A stretch of DNA of 64,000 nt from Verrucomicrobiota bacterium (GTDB lineage Bacteria; Verrucomicrobiota; Kiritimatiellia; CAIQIC01; JAGNIJ01): assembly GCA_022710725.1 (NCBI GenBank), contig JAKLGK010000009.1, positions 114,036 to 178,035 of the forward strand, written 5' to 3'. The notes beneath the pieces are model-generated. The model did no database searches. It saw only the letters and a list, made by a program, of their open reading frames with translations, and had not been told where the DNA came from. Numbering within the stretch: the stretch's first letter is position 1; each line of letters starts with the position of its first letter. Positions 6,764-15,677 of this stretch are shown here, one piece after another. A program made the position numbers and the translations under genes.

Positions 6764-8989
6764 TCAATCGCCCGCCCGGAGGTTCCACTCGTACGCCGCC
6801 ACGTCTTCGCCGCGCACGACGACCTCGTACTTCCCGTCCGCCCCCGGCCTGATCGACCAATGCTCCCGGAAACCGACGGGCTGGTCGAGCTTCACTTCGC
6901 CCTTCGGGTTCAGCAGCAGGAGCTGGTTCCACGTGGCCACGACGAGATAGTCGCGATCGGCCGCGACCGGCAGGGCCAGGACCTGCAGGGCGCCCATGCC
7001 CTGCTCCAGCGTGTTCGTCCACAGGACGCCGCCGTCATCGGAAAAACCCACCACGCTGGTTTCCACGGTGCGATAGGACCGGCTGGTTTCGCTCCGCTCG
7101 GTCACTTCGTACTTCGTCTTCAGAGCCGCCACCACGGCGTTGGATCCGTCCTGCAGGTACACGAGCAAAGGACGACGGTCCATCGCGTCGGGCTCCATCG
7201 CCTCGGCGGGCAGAGGAATAACCCGGAGCGGTTCGCCGTCCGCCGGATTCAGCACGTGCAACGACTCCTCCGAGACGACGGCCAGCCGGCGGGGCGGCAC
7301 ATGGACATCCAGGCGCGTCGGACGGGCTGATTCCTGCTGCAGGGGCGGGATGTCGCGCCGCCACTTGAGCGTGAAGAAGGCCGGGTCCAGTTCCGACGAC
7401 TCCTCGAGTGGCCTGGGCCGCGCCGTCCGGGCAGGGGGGGCCGCTTTCTGCGCCGCCCGGGGCGGGGCTTTGCCGCTCGGGAGTTCCTTGCCGGCCAGCA
7501 GCATATCGATGGCCTTCCGCAACTCCGCCGGGCCCTCGTCCCAGGCCCCGACCTGGCGCCCCTGCACCCGACCGTCGCGGCCGATGAGCACCACGCACGG
7601 GATGGCGGCCACGGAATAGTCGAGACCGAGCCCCTGCAGGTCCAGGCCGGTCGGATACGGGACCTTGTGCTCGGCCAGCAGGGGCGCGATCTTGTCCTTG
7701 TCACCCGGCCGGTCCCGGCTGACGCCGAGGAAGACGACCGCCTGACCCGCGTACGCGGCGGCCAGTTCGCCCATGTGCGGCAGCGTCTTCCGGCACGGCG
7801 GGCACCACGTTGCCCAGAAATCGAGCACGACCACCTTGTCCTTCTGGTCGGCCAGGCGGAAAGTCGAACCGTCGAGCAGTTCCAGTTCGAAATCGGGCGC
7901 GGGCTTGCCGGAGAGCTCAAAGGCCGACGGCGCCGGGCCCTTCGAAGACGGGACCGGGGCGGGCGCGGCCTCTTCCTCATCGTCCTCTTCCTCGGCGGCG
8001 ACGGCCGGCGGCGGCTCGGCCTTCGGCTCGTTCTCCGCCGTCCACGGGCGGCGCGGCGCGGCGGCCAGCTTCTCGACCGGGAACCGCTGGATGTAGTCCA
8101 GGTACGGCCCGCCGGACGAGACGTTGCCGCCGATGACCAGCACCTCGTTGCTCCACAGGACGGCGGCGTTGTGCCGGCTCGAGCGGTAGCCGACGTCGAT
8201 CAGGGCCCACTCGCCGGTCTTGAGGTCGCAGGCGGCGGTCCGGTTCATCACCTCGTAGTCGCCGAACGTGTAGAGCGTATCGTCCGCGATCACCGCGCTG
8301 TGCGCGCTCATCTTGACGGGCAGATCCTTCAAACGCTCCCAGCGGTCGGCGGCGACGTCATAGACCTGGAAAGCGGCGATGGCCTTGCCGCCGTCGTACC
8401 CGCCGGGCGCGTAGATCTTCCCGGCCTTCTCCACCACGACGCCCTCGCGGGCGACGGGCAACTCCGCGCCCTCGGACCAGGCCTTCGTCTTGAAATCGTA
8501 GATCTGCGCCTTCCCGGTCCGGCTGCGCTCGGGCGTCTCGCCGCCGATGACGTACATCCGGTCGCCGGACACCGCGACGCCCGCGCGCGCCACCGGCAGG
8601 GGCAAGGGCGGCAGTGGACCGACCTCACCCTGGCCCTCCGGAGTGAATTCCTCGACCTCGCCCGTGATGGCGCGCTCCTCGGTCAGGCCGCCCACGAGGA
8701 TCATCCGGCCGTCGTACGCGGCGGCGCTGTAGAAGAAGCGCGGGGAGATGGAGGGCGCCATGTACAGCGCGAGATCCTTGCGCGGGTCGAGGCCTTCGAT
8801 GTCGTCGCAGATCCCGTCGTCGGCCCAGCCGCCGGCCGCGAACACGAAATCGCCGACCGGGGCCGCCGCCAGGCCGAAACGCCCGGTTTGGAGGCGATAG
8901 TCCGGCGGGGGCGGGGTGACCGTGGTGCTCACGCCCGAGACCGCCCCGGCGACGAACCCGGCCCAGATCAGCGCGCTTAATGGATTCAT
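6764..8989 (-). CDS. Secreted Kelch-repeat / TlpA-type thioredoxin fusion protein
   Basis: A 741-residue three-part protein. The frame runs open to 10051, but the upstream part is shadow of the amidohydrolase; the ATG at 8989 gives MNPLSALIWAGFVAGAVSG, a signal peptide. Residues about 30-320 are Kelch-type beta-propeller blades (GRMILVGGLTEE, DRMYVIGGETPE, EVLVIGGNVSSGGP). After an acidic, Pro-rich linker, residues about 365-500 are a TlpA/ResA-like domain (GKPAPDFELELLDG, FWATWCPPCRK with the CxxC redox pair). The C-terminal 200 residues look like another propeller with no named family. Predicted periplasmic thiol-disulfide protein; substrate unknown. No neighbour clarifies its role. The plus-strand amidohydrolase gene diverges from it. 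Confidence 0.8.
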   Translation of the reverse strand: MNPLSALIWAGFVAGAVSGVSTTVTPPPPDYRLQTGRFGLAAAPVGDFVFAAGGWADDGICDDIEGLDPRKDLALYMAPSISPRFFYSAAAYDGRMILVGGLTEERAITGEVEEFTPEGQGEVGPLPPLPLPVARAGVAVSGDRMYVIGGETPERSRTGKAQIYDFKTKAWSEGAELPVAREGVVVEKAGKIYAPGGYDGGKAIAAFQVYDVAADRWERLKDLPVKMSAHSAVIADDTLYTFGDYEVMNRTAACDLKTGEWALIDVGYRSSRHNAAVLWSNEVLVIGGNVSSGGPYLDYIQRFPVEKLAAAPRRPWTAENEPKAEPPPAVAAEEEDDEEEAAPAPVPSSKGPAPSAFELSGKPAPDFELELLDGSTFRLADQKDKVVVLDFWATWCPPCRKTLPHMGELAAAYAGQAVVFLGVSRDRPGDKDKIAPLLAEHKVPYPTGLDLQGLGLDYSVAAIPCVVLIGRDGRVQGRQVGAWDEGPAELRKAIDMLLAGKELPSGKAPPRAAQKAAPPARTARPRPLEESSELDPAFFTLKWRRDIPPLQQESARPTRLDVHVPPRRLAVVSEESLHVLNPADGEPLRVIPLPAEAMEPDAMDRRPLLVYLQDGSNAVVAALKTKYEVTERSETSRSYRTVETSVVGFSDDGGVLWTNTLEQGMGALQVLALPVAADRDYLVVATWNQLLLLNPKGEVKLDQPVGFREHWSIRPGADGKYEVVVRGEDVAAYEWNLRAGD

Positions 8990-9127
8990 GGTCGATTCTC
9001 CGTGTCCGCAGGTGTAGCGCAGGCCCCGGCGGCGGGAAAGCAAAAAACCGCCCGCACATTTGTGCTGACAAATCCGGCCGTTTGGGAACAATTCCCGCGT
9101 TTTGCCGAATCGGAAAGGATGGCAGCC

Positions 9128-10072
9128 ATGGCCAGCAGGAAGAGCGCGTCGCTGAAAAACCGGGTCAAGCGGGTCGTCGTCGCGGGCGTGCAGATCGCGC
9201 CCCGCCCGAACGACATCCTGTACAACCTCGAGAAGGTGATCGCCTGGTTCCGCCGGGCGGTCCGGGAGACCGGCGCGAAACTCGTCGCATTCCCGGAGAG
9301 CATCACCACGGGGTTCCATCCCAACCTGCCGCTGGACGCGTTCCACGTCCTGCTGCCTCCGCGGATCGACACCATCCTGGCGCCGATCCGGAAGGTCTGC
9401 CGCGAGGAGCGTGCCTACTGCGTCCTGCCCACCTACGAGCGCGGGCGCAAGCGCCACACCATCTACAACAGCGCCTTCCTGATCGACGCCCGGGGCGACG
9501 TCGCCGGCGTGTACCGCAAGACCCATCCCTTCCCGGCCGAGCGCCTCGGCGCCGGCGGCTGGACGACGCCCGGCGTGAACTATCCCGTCATCCCGACGGA
9601 GTTCGGCGCGGTCGGCATGATGATCTGCTACGACGGCGACTTCCCCGAGGTCTCGCGCATCCTCGCCATCAAGGGCGCGCAGATCATCGCCCGGCCCTCG
9701 GCCCTGCTGCGCGCCTTCGACATCTGGGAGATGACCAACAAGATGCGGGCGTACGACAACCACGTTTACATGCTGGCCGTCAACGCCGTGGGCTCCGACG
9801 CCTCGGGCACGCACTACTTCGGGCACAGCATGATCGTCTCGCCCATCGCCCAGACCCTCGCCCTGGCCCGCGGCACGGAGGAGATCATCTACTCCGAGCT
9901 CGACCCGGACCCGCTCAAGCGGCTCGGGATCGGGTCCGACACGCCCATGCACTTCGACCACCTCGAGGACCGCAACGTGCCGTCCTATGGGAATCTTCTC
10001 TCGCGGACGGCCCGCAGCCAGTTCGAGCCGGCGCGCCGCTACAGCGTCCACAAGCCCCGGAGGAAGCCATGA
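9128..10072 (+). CDS. Carbon-nitrogen hydrolase (nitrilase superfamily)
   Basis: A 314-residue C-N hydrolase that cleaves an amide or nitrile bond through a Glu-Lys-Cys triad. The triad is visible: E57 in AFPES, K131 in YRKTHPFPAE and C167 in MMICYDGDFPE. The start at 9128 follows an AAAGG ribosome site at 9114-9118; in-frame codons before it (from 9002) lie in the divergent promoter region. It overlaps the next gene by ATGA, so the two products probably act together. Substrate unknown; the CoA-transferase partner suggests an amide of a small dicarboxylic or short-chain acid. Confidence 0.88.
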   Translation: MASRKSASLKNRVKRVVVAGVQIAPRPNDILYNLEKVIAWFRRAVRETGAKLVAFPESITTGFHPNLPLDAFHVLLPPRIDTILAPIRKVCREERAYCVLPTYERGRKRHTIYNSAFLIDARGDVAGVYRKTHPFPAERLGAGGWTTPGVNYPVIPTEFGAVGMMICYDGDFPEVSRILAIKGAQIIARPSALLRAFDIWEMTNKMRAYDNHVYMLAVNAVGSDASGTHYFGHSMIVSPIAQTLALARGTEEIIYSELDPDPLKRLGIGSDTPMHFDHLEDRNVPSYGNLLSRTARSQFEPARRYSVHKPRRKP

Positions 10073-11697
10073 ACTTCGATCGCCGGAAAAAGGAATACGC
10101 GGAGCGGATCCGCCGGGGCCGCCGGTTCGCGCGCGGGAAAAGGGTGCCGAAAGAGATGGCCGACGCGCTGCTCGGCGCCGTGCTGAAGCGCGGAGACCGG
10201 GTCTGCATCGAAGGCGACAACCAGAAACAGGCCGACTTCCTGGCGCGCGCGCTGCTCCAGCTCGACCCGCGCCGCGTCCGCGACCTGCACATGATTCAGT
10301 CCACCGTCGCCCTGCCGGAGCACATCGAGCTGTTCCGCAAGGGCCTCGCCTCGCGGCTGGACTTCGCCTACTCCGGGCCGCAGTCGAAGGCGCTCTACCA
10401 ACTCGCCGCCGAGAAAAAGGTGAAGATCGGCGCGATCCACACCTACCTTGAGCTCTACGGGCGCTATGTCGTGGACCTCTGCCCCCAGGTCGCCCTGCTC
10501 GTCGCCGAGGCCTGCGACGAGGAAGGCAACCTGTTCACCGGGTTCAACACCGAGGACACCGCGCTCATCGCCGAGGCCACCCATTTCAAGACCGGCGTCG
10601 TCATCGTGCAGGTGAAGAAGCAGCTCCAGCGCCTGCCGCGCGTGGACATCCCCGCGGGCTGGGTGGACTTCATCATCGTCACGGGCGAGGACTACCACCT
10701 GCAGCCGCTCTTCACCCGCGACCCGGCGAAGATCACGCCCCAGCAGATCCTGATGGCCATGATGTCCCTCAAAGGCATCTACGCGGAATACGGCGTGCGC
10801 GCGCTGAACCACGGGCTCGGCTACGCGACCGCGGCGATCGAGCTGCTGCTGCCGACGTACGGGAAGGAACTCGGCCTGAAGGGCAAGTGCTGCACGCACT
10901 GGGTGCTCAACCCCCACCCCACGCTGATCCCCGCGATCGAGAAGGGCTTCGTCGAGCACGTCTTCTCCTTCGGCGGCGAGCCGGGCATGGAAAAGTACGT
11001 GCAGGCGCGCAGCGACGTCTTTTCCGTCGGCCCGGACGGCCACCTGCGCTCGAACCGCTGCTTCGCGCACATCGCCGGGCTCTACGCGATTGATCTTTTC
11101 ATTGGCGCGACGCTGCAGATCGACCGCGACGGCAACAGCTCGACCGCGATCAAGGGGATGATCGCGGGCTTCGGCGGCGCGCCGAACCTGGGCGGGTCGC
11201 CGCCGGGCCGCCGGAATTATCCGCCGGCCGTGGCGAAGGCCGGCCGCTGGGAGAGCGGCCTGTTCCAAGGGCGCAAACTGGTCGTGCAGATGACGCCGAC
11301 GGTCAGCGAGAAGAAACAGATCCCCGTGTTCGTCGAGCAGCTCGACGCGCTGGAGCTGCACCGGCAGGGCGTCTTTGCGTTCCCGCCGGTGATGATCGCG
11401 GGCGAACAGGTCACGCACATCGTCACCGAGCGCGGGATCGCCTATCTCGACAAGACCCCGGACCTCGAATCGCGCCGGCTCGCCGTCGCCGCCGTAGCGG
11501 GCGACACGCCCGTCGGAAGGACGATCCATGCGGACCAGGCCGACCGCCTTCGCCGCGCGGGCGTGGTGAAAACGCCGGAAGACCTGGGCCTGTCGCCGGA
11601 ACAGGCCACGCCCGACCGGCTGTCCGCGCGGAGCCTCAAGGACCTGGTGAAGATTTCAAAAGGCCTCTACCAGGTGCCGCCGGGCTGCACGGGTTAA
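10069..11697 (+). CDS. Malonate decarboxylase alpha-subunit-like CoA/ACP transferase
   Basis: A 542-residue protein that reads along its length like MdcA, the transferase subunit moving malonyl between acyl carrier and acetyl: CIEGDNQKQADFLARALL, DLHMIQSTVALPEH, AGWVDFIIV, QILMAMMSLKGIYAEYGV, WVLNPHPTLIPAIEKG, LFIGATLQIDRDG, IAGFGGAPNLGG. The family's usual partners (carrier MdcC, MdcD/E carboxyltransferase, MdcB, MdcG) are absent on both sides. Instead it is translationally coupled to an amidohydrolase. It may be an independent CoA transferase of this fold rather than part of malonate decarboxylase. The ATG at 10069 is fixed by the ATGA overlap. Confidence 0.85.
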   Translation: MNFDRRKKEYAERIRRGRRFARGKRVPKEMADALLGAVLKRGDRVCIEGDNQKQADFLARALLQLDPRRVRDLHMIQSTVALPEHIELFRKGLASRLDFAYSGPQSKALYQLAAEKKVKIGAIHTYLELYGRYVVDLCPQVALLVAEACDEEGNLFTGFNTEDTALIAEATHFKTGVVIVQVKKQLQRLPRVDIPAGWVDFIIVTGEDYHLQPLFTRDPAKITPQQILMAMMSLKGIYAEYGVRALNHGLGYATAAIELLLPTYGKELGLKGKCCTHWVLNPHPTLIPAIEKGFVEHVFSFGGEPGMEKYVQARSDVFSVGPDGHLRSNRCFAHIAGLYAIDLFIGATLQIDRDGNSSTAIKGMIAGFGGAPNLGGSPPGRRNYPPAVAKAGRWESGLFQGRKLVVQMTPTVSEKKQIPVFVEQLDALELHRQGVFAFPPVMIAGEQVTHIVTERGIAYLDKTPDLESRRLAVAAVAGDTPVGRTIHADQADRLRRAGVVKTPEDLGLSPEQATPDRLSARSLKDLVKISKGLYQVPPGCTG

Positions 11698-11729
11698 CGG
11701 GGACAGGCGCGGGTGGAACCCGGCCTTGT

Positions 11730-12983
11730 TCACGACCAGCGCGGGGCGACCTCCCCGCGCACCAGGTCCTCCCGGCGTTCCCGGCGGCGGACAAGGGCGT
11801 GGCGGCGGCCCTGCACCAGCACCTCGGCCGGGCGGCCGCGGCTGTTGTAGTTCGAAGCCATGGCGAACCCGTAGGCCCCCGCGCTCATGACGGCCAGCAG
11901 GTCGCCCTCGCGGACGGCGGGTAGCCGCCGGTCCTGCGCCAGGAAATCCGCCGACTCGCAAATCGGGCCGACGACGTCGCCGAAGACCGCCCCGCGCGTC
12001 GCGCGGACGGAGACGATCTCGTGGTGGGCCTGGTACAGGGGCGGACGGATCAGGTCGTTCATCCCGGCGTCCACGATGATGAACTTCTTCGACGGCCCGC
12101 TCTTCACATACTGGACCCGCGTCACCAGGATCCCCGCGTTACCGACGAGGAACCGGCCCGGCTCCAGGACGATCCGCAGGCCCGACGCCTGCATGAACGG
12201 CAGGACGATCTTCGCGAACCGCGCCGGATCCAGCGGATGCTGGTCGGGCCGGTACTGGATGCCCAGCCCGCCGCCGAGGTCCAGGTAGCGAAACGTCGGG
12301 TAGCGGGCGCGCAGCCGGCGGCAGAGCCCGGCCACCCGCTCCAGCGCGCGCCCGTACGGCGCGGGATTCAGGATCTGCGAACCGATGTGCATGTGCAACC
12401 CGGCGATCTCCAGCGACGGGTGCGCCGCCGCGCGGCGGTACGCCCGCTCGATGCGACGGAGGTCCAGGCCGAACTTGTTCTCGGCCTTGCCCGTGCTGAT
12501 GTAGTGGTGCGTCTCCGGGTCCACGTCCGGGTTCGCGCGCAGGGCGATGCGGGCCTTCCGGCCCAGGCGCCGGGCGCACTCCGCGATCCGGTCCAACTCC
12601 GGCTCGGACTCCACGGTGAAGAACAGGATGTTCGCCCGCAAGGCGTACTCGATCTCCTCGCGGGTCTTGCCGACGCCCGCGAAGACGATGCGCGACGGCG
12701 GCACGCCCGCCCGGCGCGCGCGGTACAGCTCGCCGCCGGAGACCACGTCCGCCCCCGCGCCGAGCCCCGCGAACGTCCCGATCACGGCCGCGTTGGTGTT
12801 GACCTTGACCGAGTAGCAGATCAGCGGGTCAACCGGCGCCATGGCCTCCGCCAGCGCCGCGAATCGGGATGCGAGATGAGATTGGCTGTAGACGTAAAGC
12901 GGCGTCCCGTAGCGACGCGCCAGCGCCTCCACCGGCACCCCCTCGGCCATCAACCGCCCGCGAACCATGGGAAAAGCATTCAT
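11730..12983 (-). CDS. lysA: Diaminopimelate decarboxylase
   Basis: A 417-residue fold-III PLP enzyme converting meso-diaminopimelate to L-lysine, the last step of lysine synthesis. PLP-binding K60 sits in ICYSVKVNTNAAV. Further family marks are HMHIGSQI, LDLGGGLGIQY, EPGRFLVGNAG, ICESADFLA (catalytic Cys region) and SAGAYGFAMASNYN. Length is normal. ATG at 12983; no strong ribosome site is seen. It follows argG in the same direction with a 59-bp gap, so it may be the tail of the arginine operon. It converges with the CoA transferase gene. Confidence 0.95.
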   Translation of the reverse strand: MNAFPMVRGRLMAEGVPVEALARRYGTPLYVYSQSHLASRFAALAEAMAPVDPLICYSVKVNTNAAVIGTFAGLGAGADVVSGGELYRARRAGVPPSRIVFAGVGKTREEIEYALRANILFFTVESEPELDRIAECARRLGRKARIALRANPDVDPETHHYISTGKAENKFGLDLRRIERAYRRAAAHPSLEIAGLHMHIGSQILNPAPYGRALERVAGLCRRLRARYPTFRYLDLGGGLGIQYRPDQHPLDPARFAKIVLPFMQASGLRIVLEPGRFLVGNAGILVTRVQYVKSGPSKKFIIVDAGMNDLIRPPLYQAHHEIVSVRATRGAVFGDVVGPICESADFLAQDRRLPAVREGDLLAVMSAGAYGFAMASNYNSRGRPAEVLVQGRRHALVRRRERREDLVRGEVAPRWS

Positions 12984-13042
12984 GCTGAAGCGCGACTGTA
13001 CGCGAGTGCACGCGACTTGGCCAATTCAAACGGCAGCCGCGC

Positions 13043-14263
13043 CTATCTGCGCGCTCTGCGGGCCGCAACCTTCAGCCGCAGCGCGTTGAGCCGGATGAAC
13101 CCCGTCGCGTCGCCCTGGTGGTAGGCGCGGGTGGGGTCGGCGTCCATGGTCGCGATCTGCGGGTTGTAGAGGCTGACCGGGCTCTTGCGACCGGCGACGT
13201 ACAGGCCGCCCTTGTACAGGCGCACCCGGACCGTGCCGGTGACGTTCTTCTGGCTCTCCTCGACCAGCGCCTGGAGGGCGAGCCGCTCGGGCGCGAACCA
13301 GAAGCCGTAGTAGACCAGCTCGGAATATTTCGGGATCAGCGAATCGCGCAGGTGCATCACCTCGCGGTCCATCGTCAGCGTCTCGACCTGCCGGTGCGCG
13401 AAATGCAGGATCGCGCCGCCGGGCGTCTCGTAGACGCCCCGGCTTTTCATGCCGACGAAGCGGTTCTCCACGAGGTCCACCCGCCCCACCCCGTGCTTGC
13501 CGCCCAGCCGGTTCAGGGTCCGCATCACACCCAGCGGGTCGAGCTTCTTCCCGTTCACCGCGACGCAGTCGCCGCGCACAAAATCCAGCGTAACGAGCTC
13601 CGGCTTGTCCGGCGCGTCCTCCGGCGAGACGGAGAGGCGGAACATGCCCTTGTTCGCGGGCGCAAAGGCGTCCAGCCACGGGTCTTCCAGGATGCCGGCC
13701 TCGTAGGAGATGTGGAGCAGGTTCCGGTCGGTCGAGTACGGTTTCTTCGCCGTGGCCTGCACGGGGATGGCGTGCTCCTCGCAGTAGCGGATCATCTCCG
13801 TGCGGCCGGGGAACCGGTCGCGGAACCGGTCCTCGCGCCACGGGGCGATGACCTGCAGGTCCGGCGCCAGCGCGGCGGCGGTCAGCTCGAAGCGGACCTG
13901 GTCGTTGCCCTTGCCCGTCGCGCCGTGGGCGATGGCCTGGGCCTTTTCCTTCTTCGCGATCTCGACCATGCGCTTGGCGATCAGCGGCCGCGCAATGGAG
14001 GTCCCGAGAAAATACTGGTTCTCGTACATTGCCCCGGCGCGGAACATGGGGAAGATGAAATCGCGCGCGAACTCCGCCTGCAGGTCGTCGATGTAGATCT
14101 TGCTCGCGCCGGTCTTCAGCGCCTTCTGCCGCAGGCCCTTGAGCTCCTCCTCCTGCCCGATATCCGCCGCGAAGGCGACGATCTCGGCCCGGTAGGTCTC
14201 CGAAAGCCACTTCAGGATGACGGACGTGTCCAGCCCGCCGGAATATGCGAGTACGATTTTCAT
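13043..14263 (-). CDS. argG: Argininosuccinate synthase
   Basis: A 406-residue enzyme joining citrulline and aspartate with ATP in arginine synthesis. The N-terminal PP-loop [17 protein letters not shown] and [13 protein letters not shown] are diagnostic, with SPEDAPDKP and the C-terminal segment also as expected. The ATG at 14263 is preceded by CAGGAG. A second long open frame over the same stretch is a shadow. The gene follows argD, with a hairpin-forming repeat between them, and is the fourth member of the arg run. argC, argF and argH are not in the window. Confidence 0.96.
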   Translation of the reverse strand: MKIVLAYSGGLDTSVILKWLSETYRAEIVAFAADIGQEEELKGLRQKALKTGASKIYIDDLQAEFARDFIFPMFRAGAMYENQYFLGTSIARPLIAKRMVEIAKKEKAQAIAHGATGKGNDQVRFELTAAALAPDLQVIAPWREDRFRDRFPGRTEMIRYCEEHAIPVQATAKKPYSTDRNLLHISYEAGILEDPWLDAFAPANKGMFRLSVSPEDAPDKPELVTLDFVRGDCVAVNGKKLDPLGVMRTLNRLGGKHGVGRVDLVENRFVGMKSRGVYETPGGAILHFAHRQVETLTMDREVMHLRDSLIPKYSELVYYGFWFAPERLALQALVEESQKNVTGTVRVRLYKGGLYVAGRKSPVSLYNPQIATMDADPTRAYHQGDATGFIRLNALRLKVAARRARR

Positions 14264-14283
14264 GGCTTGCTCCTGCTGAATGT

Positions 14284-14354
14284 CGGTTCGCCGGAGGCTC
14301 GCCCTCCAGCGGAATGCGAAAAATATAATGGAGGGCGAGCGTCCCCGCGAGCCG
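14284..14354. repeat. Inverted repeat between argD and argG, dispersed-repeat type
   Basis: Left arm 14284-14309 (CGGTTCGCCGGAGGCTCGCC then CTCCAG) pairs with the right arm 14328-14354 (ATGGAGGGCGAGC then GTCCCCGCGAGCCG), with an AT-rich loop of 18 nt. It would form a long hairpin in the mRNA. Sequences of this form, which translate as NGGRASPRA or MEGERPREP, recur in PVC-group genomes from memory, so it is taken as one copy of a dispersed family. Confidence 0.7.
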
Positions 14355-14369
14355 TTATTGGGCCACTCT

Positions 14370-15566
14370 TCAGGCCAATCCCCGGGCCGTCCACTCCGCG
14401 CAGGCGGCCTTGACGATGCGCGCGGCCTTCCGCACCTGGCCCGCCGTGATGTTCAGCGGCGGCAGGAACCGGATCACCGTGTCGTGCGTGGCGATGGCAA
14501 TCAGGCCTTTCTCCCGCAGCAGCACTTCGAGCGGCTTGGCGGGCCGGTCGAGGACCATGCCGATCATCAGGCCGAGTCCCCGGACCTCCATGATGAACTT
14601 GAACTTCTTCGCGATTTTCCGGAGTTGGGCCATGAACAGCTCGCCCATCGCGGCGGCGTGATCGAGGAGCTTCTCCTCCTCGATGGCCTCGATGACCGAA
14701 AGCGCCGCGGCGCACGCCAGCGGATTGCCGCCGAACGTGCTGGCGTGGTTGCCCGGCTGGAAGACGTCCGACAGCTTCGGCCCGGCGACGATCGCGCCGA
14801 TCGGGAAGCCGCCCGCGAGGCCCTTGGCCACGGAGAAGGCGTCCGGCTGGATCCCGTAGGCCTGGAACCCGAACCACTTGCCCGTCCGGCCGACGCCACA
14901 CTGGACCTCGTCGCAGAGCAGCAGCAGGTTCCGCTCGTCGCACAGAGCCCGCAGCCCGGCCAGGAATTCCGGCTTCGCGGGCACGACGCCGCCCTCGCCC
15001 TGGACCGCCTCGACGAGGATGGCGACGGTCTTGTCCGTCACGGCGGCCCGGACGGCGTCGAGGTTGTTGTACTCGGCGTGGACAAAGCCCGCCGGCATGG
15101 GCTCGAAGCCCTTCTGGTACTTCGTCTGGCCCGTCGCGGCCACGGTGGCGAGCGTCCGGCCGTGGAACGAGTTGGTCATGGCGACGATCTCGTGCCGCCC
15201 CTGTGCGTGGCCCCAGAGCCGGGCGAGCTTGAACAGGCCCTCGTTGGCCTCCGCGCCCGAGTTGCAGAAGAAGCACTTGCCGCCGAGCGACCGCTCGGAC
15301 AGCGCCTTGGCGAGGCGAGGCTGGTTCTCGTTGAAATAAAGATTCGAGACGTGCATCAGCCGGGCGGCCTGCTGCCGGATGGCCTTGACCAGCTTCGGGT
15401 GGGCGTGGCCCAGCACGTTGACCGCGATGCCGCCGAGGAAGTCGAGATATTCGTTGCCCTCGGCGTCCCAGACCCGCGTGCCCTTGCCCCGCACGAGCGC
15501 GAGGCCCGGCGCGTAGGTCGGCATGACGTACTGCTTGTGAAGTTCGGCGATTTCTTGTGTATTCAT
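14370..15566 (-). CDS. argD: Acetylornithine aminotransferase
   Basis: A 398-residue class III PLP aminotransferase making N-acetylornithine from the semialdehyde. Marks: [63 protein letters not shown] and [14 protein letters not shown] with the PLP lysine. The first ATG, at 15566, gives [13 protein letters not shown]; a TTG six codons upstream (15584) is less likely. It lies between argB and argG, and a repeat occupies the 111-bp gap to argB. Confidence 0.95.
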   Translation of the reverse strand: MNTQEIAELHKQYVMPTYAPGLALVRGKGTRVWDAEGNEYLDFLGGIAVNVLGHAHPKLVKAIRQQAARLMHVSNLYFNENQPRLAKALSERSLGGKCFFCNSGAEANEGLFKLARLWGHAQGRHEIVAMTNSFHGRTLATVAATGQTKYQKGFEPMPAGFVHAEYNNLDAVRAAVTDKTVAILVEAVQGEGGVVPAKPEFLAGLRALCDERNLLLLCDEVQCGVGRTGKWFGFQAYGIQPDAFSVAKGLAGGFPIGAIVAGPKLSDVFQPGNHASTFGGNPLACAAALSVIEAIEEEKLLDHAAAMGELFMAQLRKIAKKFKFIMEVRGLGLMIGMVLDRPAKPLEVLLREKGLIAIATHDTVIRFLPPLNITAGQVRKAARIVKAACAEWTARGLA

Positions 15567-15603
15567 GGCGGGGATACGGAACAACTTTCACCGACTAATT
15601 GCA

Positions 15604-15674
15604 ACCGCGAATTAACGCCCATTAACGCGAATGGCCGGAGCAGACCCTCCTCCTCATTAGCGTTAATTGGCGGT
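15604..15674. repeat. Imperfect inverted/direct repeat cluster between argB and argD
   Basis: ACCGCGAATTAACGC (15604-15618) is matched 14 of 15 by the reverse complement of 15660-15674. In between lies another related unit, ATTAACGCGAATGG. Such AATTAACGCGAAT motifs repeat in intergenic DNA of many GC-rich bacteria. It may be a transcript hairpin between argB and argD or a remnant of a mobile repeat. Confidence 0.6.
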
Positions 15675-15677
15675 GTC

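Noticed and set aside
8980..11697. A 905-residue plus-strand frame suggesting a nitrilase region fused to the CoA transferase
   Set aside because: Only the part from 10069 reads as a protein family; the earlier part is the wrong frame of the amidohydrolase gene. The ATGA overlap shows two separate genes.
13026..14210. A 394-residue frame overlapping argG on the same strand
   Set aside because: Arg/Gly/Pro-rich with no family motif; argG in the other frame shows full conservation.
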